A stretch of 64,000 bases of DNA from CAYGAW01 sp964347945. GTDB taxonomy: Bacteria > Chloroflexota > Anaerolineae > UBA7937 > B3-Chlor. The translations under genes were made by a program, and so were the position numbers. Location of the stretch: the NCBI GenBank assembly GCA_964347945.1, contig CAYGAW010000194.1:4439-68438 (forward strand), written 5' to 3'. Each line of letters opens with the position of its first letter. The stretch's first letter is position 1. The notes under the pieces were generated by a model. It was given only the letters and a program-made list of their open reading frames with translations. It was not told the origin of the DNA and did not search any database. Of the stretch, positions 61,775 to 64,000 are shown piece after piece.

Positions 61775-61804
61775 ATTATACCAGACTTCCTGCCGCGAAG
61801 TCAA
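61775..61804 (-). promoter_or_regulatory. Promoter of the metallopeptidase-rlmN unit
   Basis: On the minus strand TTGACT and a perfect TATAAT are 18 bases apart, about 35 bases before the start codon. Confidence 0.65.
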
Positions 61805-61920
61805 TACATCTACGAACGGGCGGCCAGCTGCGGATGCCCTCAGTCGGGTCCTGCGGGAACGAACTCCTTCGGTGTCTTCAGGAACCTGCGCCGGAATGAA
61901 TTCCCGCGCTGAGTTCAGGA

Positions 61921-61953
61921 AGTCCCTGCGGGACTGTCCCGTCTGCGAGACGG
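61921..61953. repeat. Tandem REP-like hairpins
   Basis: AGTCCC-TGC-GGGACT (61921-61935) and CCGTCT-GCG-AGACGG (61939-61953) are perfect six-pair stems with three-base loops, three bases apart. This is the form of repetitive extragenic palindromes. Confidence 0.5.
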
Positions 61954-61964
61954 ATGCGAACTCG

Positions 61965-61993
61965 TTGCCAGGCCATTCCGAGCGTGCTAGAAT
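61965..61993 (+). promoter_or_regulatory. Promoter of the PPC-domain protein gene
   Basis: TTGCCA and TAGAAT are exactly 17 bases apart, about 65 bases before the start codon. Confidence 0.6.
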
Positions 61994-62057
61994 GGCGAGT
62001 GGGGAGCCCTCGCCGAAGGCCGACGGTTGCCGGGCCGAGGGACCAAGGGGAAGTGCT

Positions 62058-63209
62058 ATGTCCAGGACTCAATGGGCGCTGATAGCGATACTGGGAGTAG
62101 CGGTAGCCTGCGTCTTCTTCTGGTTTGGGTCCTACCTGGTCTTGTACCTGACGGAGACGTTACCATCCCTCAGGTCCGCGGCTCCCACACACACCGAGGT
62201 GCCCACGGTTATCCCTTTGCCAACCGCGACAGAAGCCGCGTCGCCGACGCCGACGAGCATCCCGCCCTCTCCGTCTGCGACCGCGACGCCGGAGCCTCCG
62301 CCCCCCACCTATACGAGGGTCGTACCGCTCAGCACGCCTCTCTTGCCGCCCACGATCACTCCGCGAGAGCCTGTCGCTCCCGATAGCTGGGAACCTGACG
62401 ACGCCAGGGTCGACGCCCGGCCCATCGGCCTGGGAGAGAGCCAGGCTCACAACCTCCACGTCGAGGGCGATCGCGACTGGCTGGTCTTCGAGGCCGAGGA
62501 GGGCAGGGCCTACGTGATAGAGACCTCCAATCTGGGGGGCGAGGTGGACACCGTCGTTGAGCTCTACGATGAGCAAGGCAACGAACTCGCCTCCGATGAT
62601 GACGGAGGCGACGAGTTCCTCGCTTCGCGACTGTGGTGGGTGGCCACGGAGGGCGGCAGCATGTATGTCAAGATCAGGAGCTTCTCCGAAGGCGAGGGGG
62701 GCCCTGGCACCGCGTACGACGTCTCTCTGAGGTTGGCTGAGAGGTTCCGGATAGACCCATACGAACCCGACGGTACCCGTGCTCGGGCAACGCCGATAGA
62801 GGTGCGCGAGAGGCAGACGCACAACCGGCACGTGGCCGGAGACCGGGACTGGATGTACTTCGAGGGGCAAGTGGGGGTGACCTACGTGATCGAGACCTTC
62901 AATCTGGGGCCGGATGCAGATACGGTCATCTATCTGTTTGACGCCGCTGGTAACGAACTGGCGTGGGATGACGACGGTGGCGACGAGCTCTGGGCTTCGC
63001 GGCTGGAATGGACGGCGCCCGAGGACGGGACGTTCTACATTCTCGTGGAGGACTGGTTCGAGGCCTCGGCAGGCCCTGGGACTCGGTACGACATCTTCGT
63101 AGCAAGGAGGGTGAGGGCCCCAGGACGAAGGACCAATGACGGAATGGTCGACCTGGCGGAAGCGTTGCTCGCCGTCATCGCCGTCAACCGCGACGCTCAG
63201 AAACTGTGA
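62058..63209 (+). CDS. Anchored surface protein with two PPC-like beta-sandwich domains
   Basis: About 383 residues. A transmembrane anchor (about 8-33) and a Pro/Thr/Ser-rich stalk (about 42-105) precede two homologous domains of about 100 residues. Each opens with a WEPDD/YEPDG-type Asp box, has GDRDWLVFEAEEG-like and TVVELYDEQGNELA-like strands, and a DDDGGDE calcium-type loop. This is the bacterial pre-peptidase C-terminal (PPC) pattern. No catalytic domain is present, so binding or display is likelier than catalysis. AAGGGG lies seven bases before the ATG; the frame is open 62 codons upstream without support. Confidence 0.8.
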   Translation: MSRTQWALIAILGVAVACVFFWFGSYLVLYLTETLPSLRSAAPTHTEVPTVIPLPTATEAASPTPTSIPPSPSATATPEPPPPTYTRVVPLSTPLLPPTITPREPVAPDSWEPDDARVDARPIGLGESQAHNLHVEGDRDWLVFEAEEGRAYVIETSNLGGEVDTVVELYDEQGNELASDDDGGDEFLASRLWWVATEGGSMYVKIRSFSEGEGGPGTAYDVSLRLAERFRIDPYEPDGTRARATPIEVRERQTHNRHVAGDRDWMYFEGQVGVTYVIETFNLGPDADTVIYLFDAAGNELAWDDDGGDELWASRLEWTAPEDGTFYILVEDWFEASAGPGTRYDIFVARRVRAPGRRTNDGMVDLAEALLAVIAVNRDAQKL

Positions 63210-63261
63210 CTTCAAGAACTAGCGGACCCTCTTCCGCGCGGAGCCTTCTGCCCCCTTCTGT

Positions 63262-63500
63262 AGAGCATCCTGAGCGATGCCCTGAGTTTATCGAACGGGT
63301 AGCTGCGTAACGTAGTGAAGCAGCGTATCGAAGGATGCGACTGCATAGTCCCCCCTTCGCAGCCCGATGCTTCGACGTATGCTTCGATACGCCGCTGCTT
63401 CCTTCGATACGCCCGTCGACACAGGCCAAGTCACACCAATCCCGTGACAGAGTACAGACAAGCATCCTGAGTTGTGCCGTGAGTCTATCGATTGAGCCGT
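63262..63500. repeat. Degenerate dispersed repeats
   Basis: AGCATCCTGAG followed by a related 20-base tail (ending in tatcgaa / tatcgat) occurs at about 63266 and 63462. GAAGCAGCGTATCGAAGG near 63317 is inverted at about 63391-63405 (gctgcttccttcgatacg). The mix of direct and inverted copies resembles a worn intergenic repeat family. Confidence 0.5.
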
Positions 63501-63568
63501 ACAGCAGGCACCCTGAGGGTCTGCCGGCGGGGCTTGTCGCTTCCGTGCAAGGACCACCCCCACCCAAA

Positions 63569-63591
63569 CCCTCCCCCCTCAAGGGGGAGGG
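63569..63591 (+). terminator. Terminator-like hairpin
   Basis: CCCTCCCCC and GGGGGAGGG form nine pairs with a five-base loop, followed by CTTTT. It lies 360 bases after the PPC gene. The same sequence style is a common intergenic repeat in Chloroflexota, so it may be both. Confidence 0.55.
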
Positions 63592-63692
63592 CTTTTGCGA
63601 CTGTTCAATCTGTCGTGGCGCCTTCGACAGACTCTAGGGGCTTCGGCAGGTGGACATGCAGAAGGGTATCGCATCGTTTCACAGAACGCAAC

Positions 63693-63721
63693 TTGACACA
63701 TTCTCCAATTTTTGGTATAAT
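63693..63721 (+). promoter_or_regulatory. Perfect sigma70 consensus promoter
   Basis: TTGACA and TATAAT, both perfect, are exactly 17 bases apart. It is the strongest promoter in the window. No start codon with a ribosome binding site follows inside the window. Confidence 0.8.
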
Positions 63722-63727
63722 GGCCCC

Positions 63728-63871
63728 GAATAGAGAAGATAGTGCGTGGCTGCCTGCCTAGTAGGCACGGCAGCCAGCTACGGCGAGCAGAGCAGGTCGA
63801 TACCCTACTTCATACCCTACTCTGCATGACAAGGCTCAACTCGCTCGTCGGCGGGCGGAGCCTTTCTGTTT
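63728..63871 (+). ncRNA. Candidate structured small RNA (or leader RNA), unknown family
   Basis: The expected transcript starts about seven bases after the -10. It contains a nested hairpin (GGCTGCC/GGCAGCC at 63748-63775 around TGCCT/AGGCA) and a second stem (GCAGAGCAGG with CCTACTCTGC, one mismatch, 63787-63825) whose loop side carries ATACCCTACT twice with a 12-base period. A third stem (AAGGCTC/GAGCCTT, 63831-63864) is followed by TCTGTTT, like a terminator. No ORF. It does not match the conserved cores I know for 6S, SRP, RNase P or tmRNA. It could instead be the leader or attenuator of a gene beyond the edge. Confidence 0.45.
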
Positions 63872-64000
63872 GACAGAGCTGGCTTGGCAGAGGACTCAGA
63901 GGGGATGGCCAACTACCGTTGCCTCAGCCTTGGCAGATGTAACGTCTGGTTTGAAGGGAGGGCCCCACTGCACCTGGTGGCGTGGGGTTTGTTGGCCGTG

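Larger units (their letters stand above)
61740..62057. other. Divergent intergenic region with palindromic repeats
   Basis: It contains the two divergent promoters for the metallopeptidase and the PPC-domain gene. Between them lies a cluster of small palindromes: GGAAT-GA-ATTCC and two tandem three-base-loop hairpins. An in-frame extension of the PPC gene reads through but has no domain. Confidence 0.6.
63210..64000. other. Intergenic end region: repeats, terminator and a small transcription unit
   Basis: No protein gene is supported. In order it holds dispersed repeat copies (63262-63500), a terminator for the PPC gene, a consensus promoter, a hairpin-rich stretch and, near the edge, another hairpin (CCCCAC/GTGGGG, 63963-63987) followed by TTTGTT. 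Confidence 0.6.

Noticed and set aside
62160..63215. A 351-residue minus-strand open frame
   Set aside because: Antisense to the PPC-domain protein; Arg/Gly/Asp-rich low-complexity translation typical of a shadow.
63492..63761. An 89-residue plus-strand frame near the right edge
   Set aside because: It runs through repeats, a terminator hairpin and the consensus promoter, so it is not a credible gene.

Overview
The window looks like chromosomal DNA of a Chloroflexota bacterium (Anaerolineae-like; inferred from gene content and gene order, not from an rRNA). The reasons are: a single-membrane type division and cell-wall cluster; the Bacillus-like orders rpmB / asp23 - fakA - degV - recG and coaD - yceD - rpmF - fabD - fabG; a B12-dependent ribonucleotide reductase with nrdR; cdaA-cdaR; many GTG/TTG starts; and several proteins built as transmembrane segment + Pro/Thr-rich stalk + extracellular domain, a design common in that phylum. 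No tRNA, rRNA, CRISPR array, insertion sequence or phage gene was recognised.

Layout. 0-3.3 kb: the edge of a membrane protein gene, a zinc-ribbon coiled-coil protein and a large ATPase-TM-TolB-propeller protein. 3.3-7.1 kb (minus): a compact yggU-yggT-yggS-pgeF-radical SAM operon. 7.3-10.5 kb (minus): acyl-CoA dehydrogenase, etfB and etfA under a near-consensus promoter, ending in a hairpin terminator. 10.5-13.4 kb (minus): nrdR-nrdJ behind two candidate NrdR boxes. 13.6-30.5 kb (minus): the dcw cluster mraZ-rsmH-ftsL-ftsI-murF-mraY-murD-ftsW-murG-(two CvpA-like membrane genes)-murC-murB-ftsQ-ftsA-ftsZ. It has a clear promoter and three perfect MraZ boxes upstream; murE and ddl are not in the cluster.

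30.6-41.5 kb: a TPR/metallopeptidase membrane protein, scpA, a fumarylacetoacetate-hydrolase family enzyme, argF, a large TPR protein, then cdaA-cdaR-der. 41.5-47.7 kb (minus): a second acyl-CoA dehydrogenase, two DUF35 proteins, two thiolase-superfamily proteins that lack the usual nucleophilic cysteine, and a cyclic-2,3-diphosphoglycerate-synthetase-like protein. 47.8-53.7 kb (minus): coaD, a coiled-coil protein, yceD, rpmF, fabD, fabG, asp23, nusB, tatA and a TatA/B-TatC fusion, mostly overlapping or tightly packed. 53.7-59.1 kb (minus): asp23, fakA, degV (fakB-like), recG; rpmB is divergent with its own promoter and terminator. 59.9-63.2 kb: a membrane zinc metallopeptidase and rlmN (minus), and a surface protein with two PPC-like domains (plus).

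The last 0.8 kb holds dispersed repeats and a small transcription unit: a perfect TTGACA-17-TATAAT promoter, stable hairpins and a terminator-like hairpin, with no ORF. It is the best candidate here for something undescribed. Other leads are the catalytically altered thiolase/DUF35 pairs, the TatA/B-TatC fusion, the ATPase-TolB protein, the two extra membrane proteins inside the dcw cluster, and the readable MraZ and NrdR operators.
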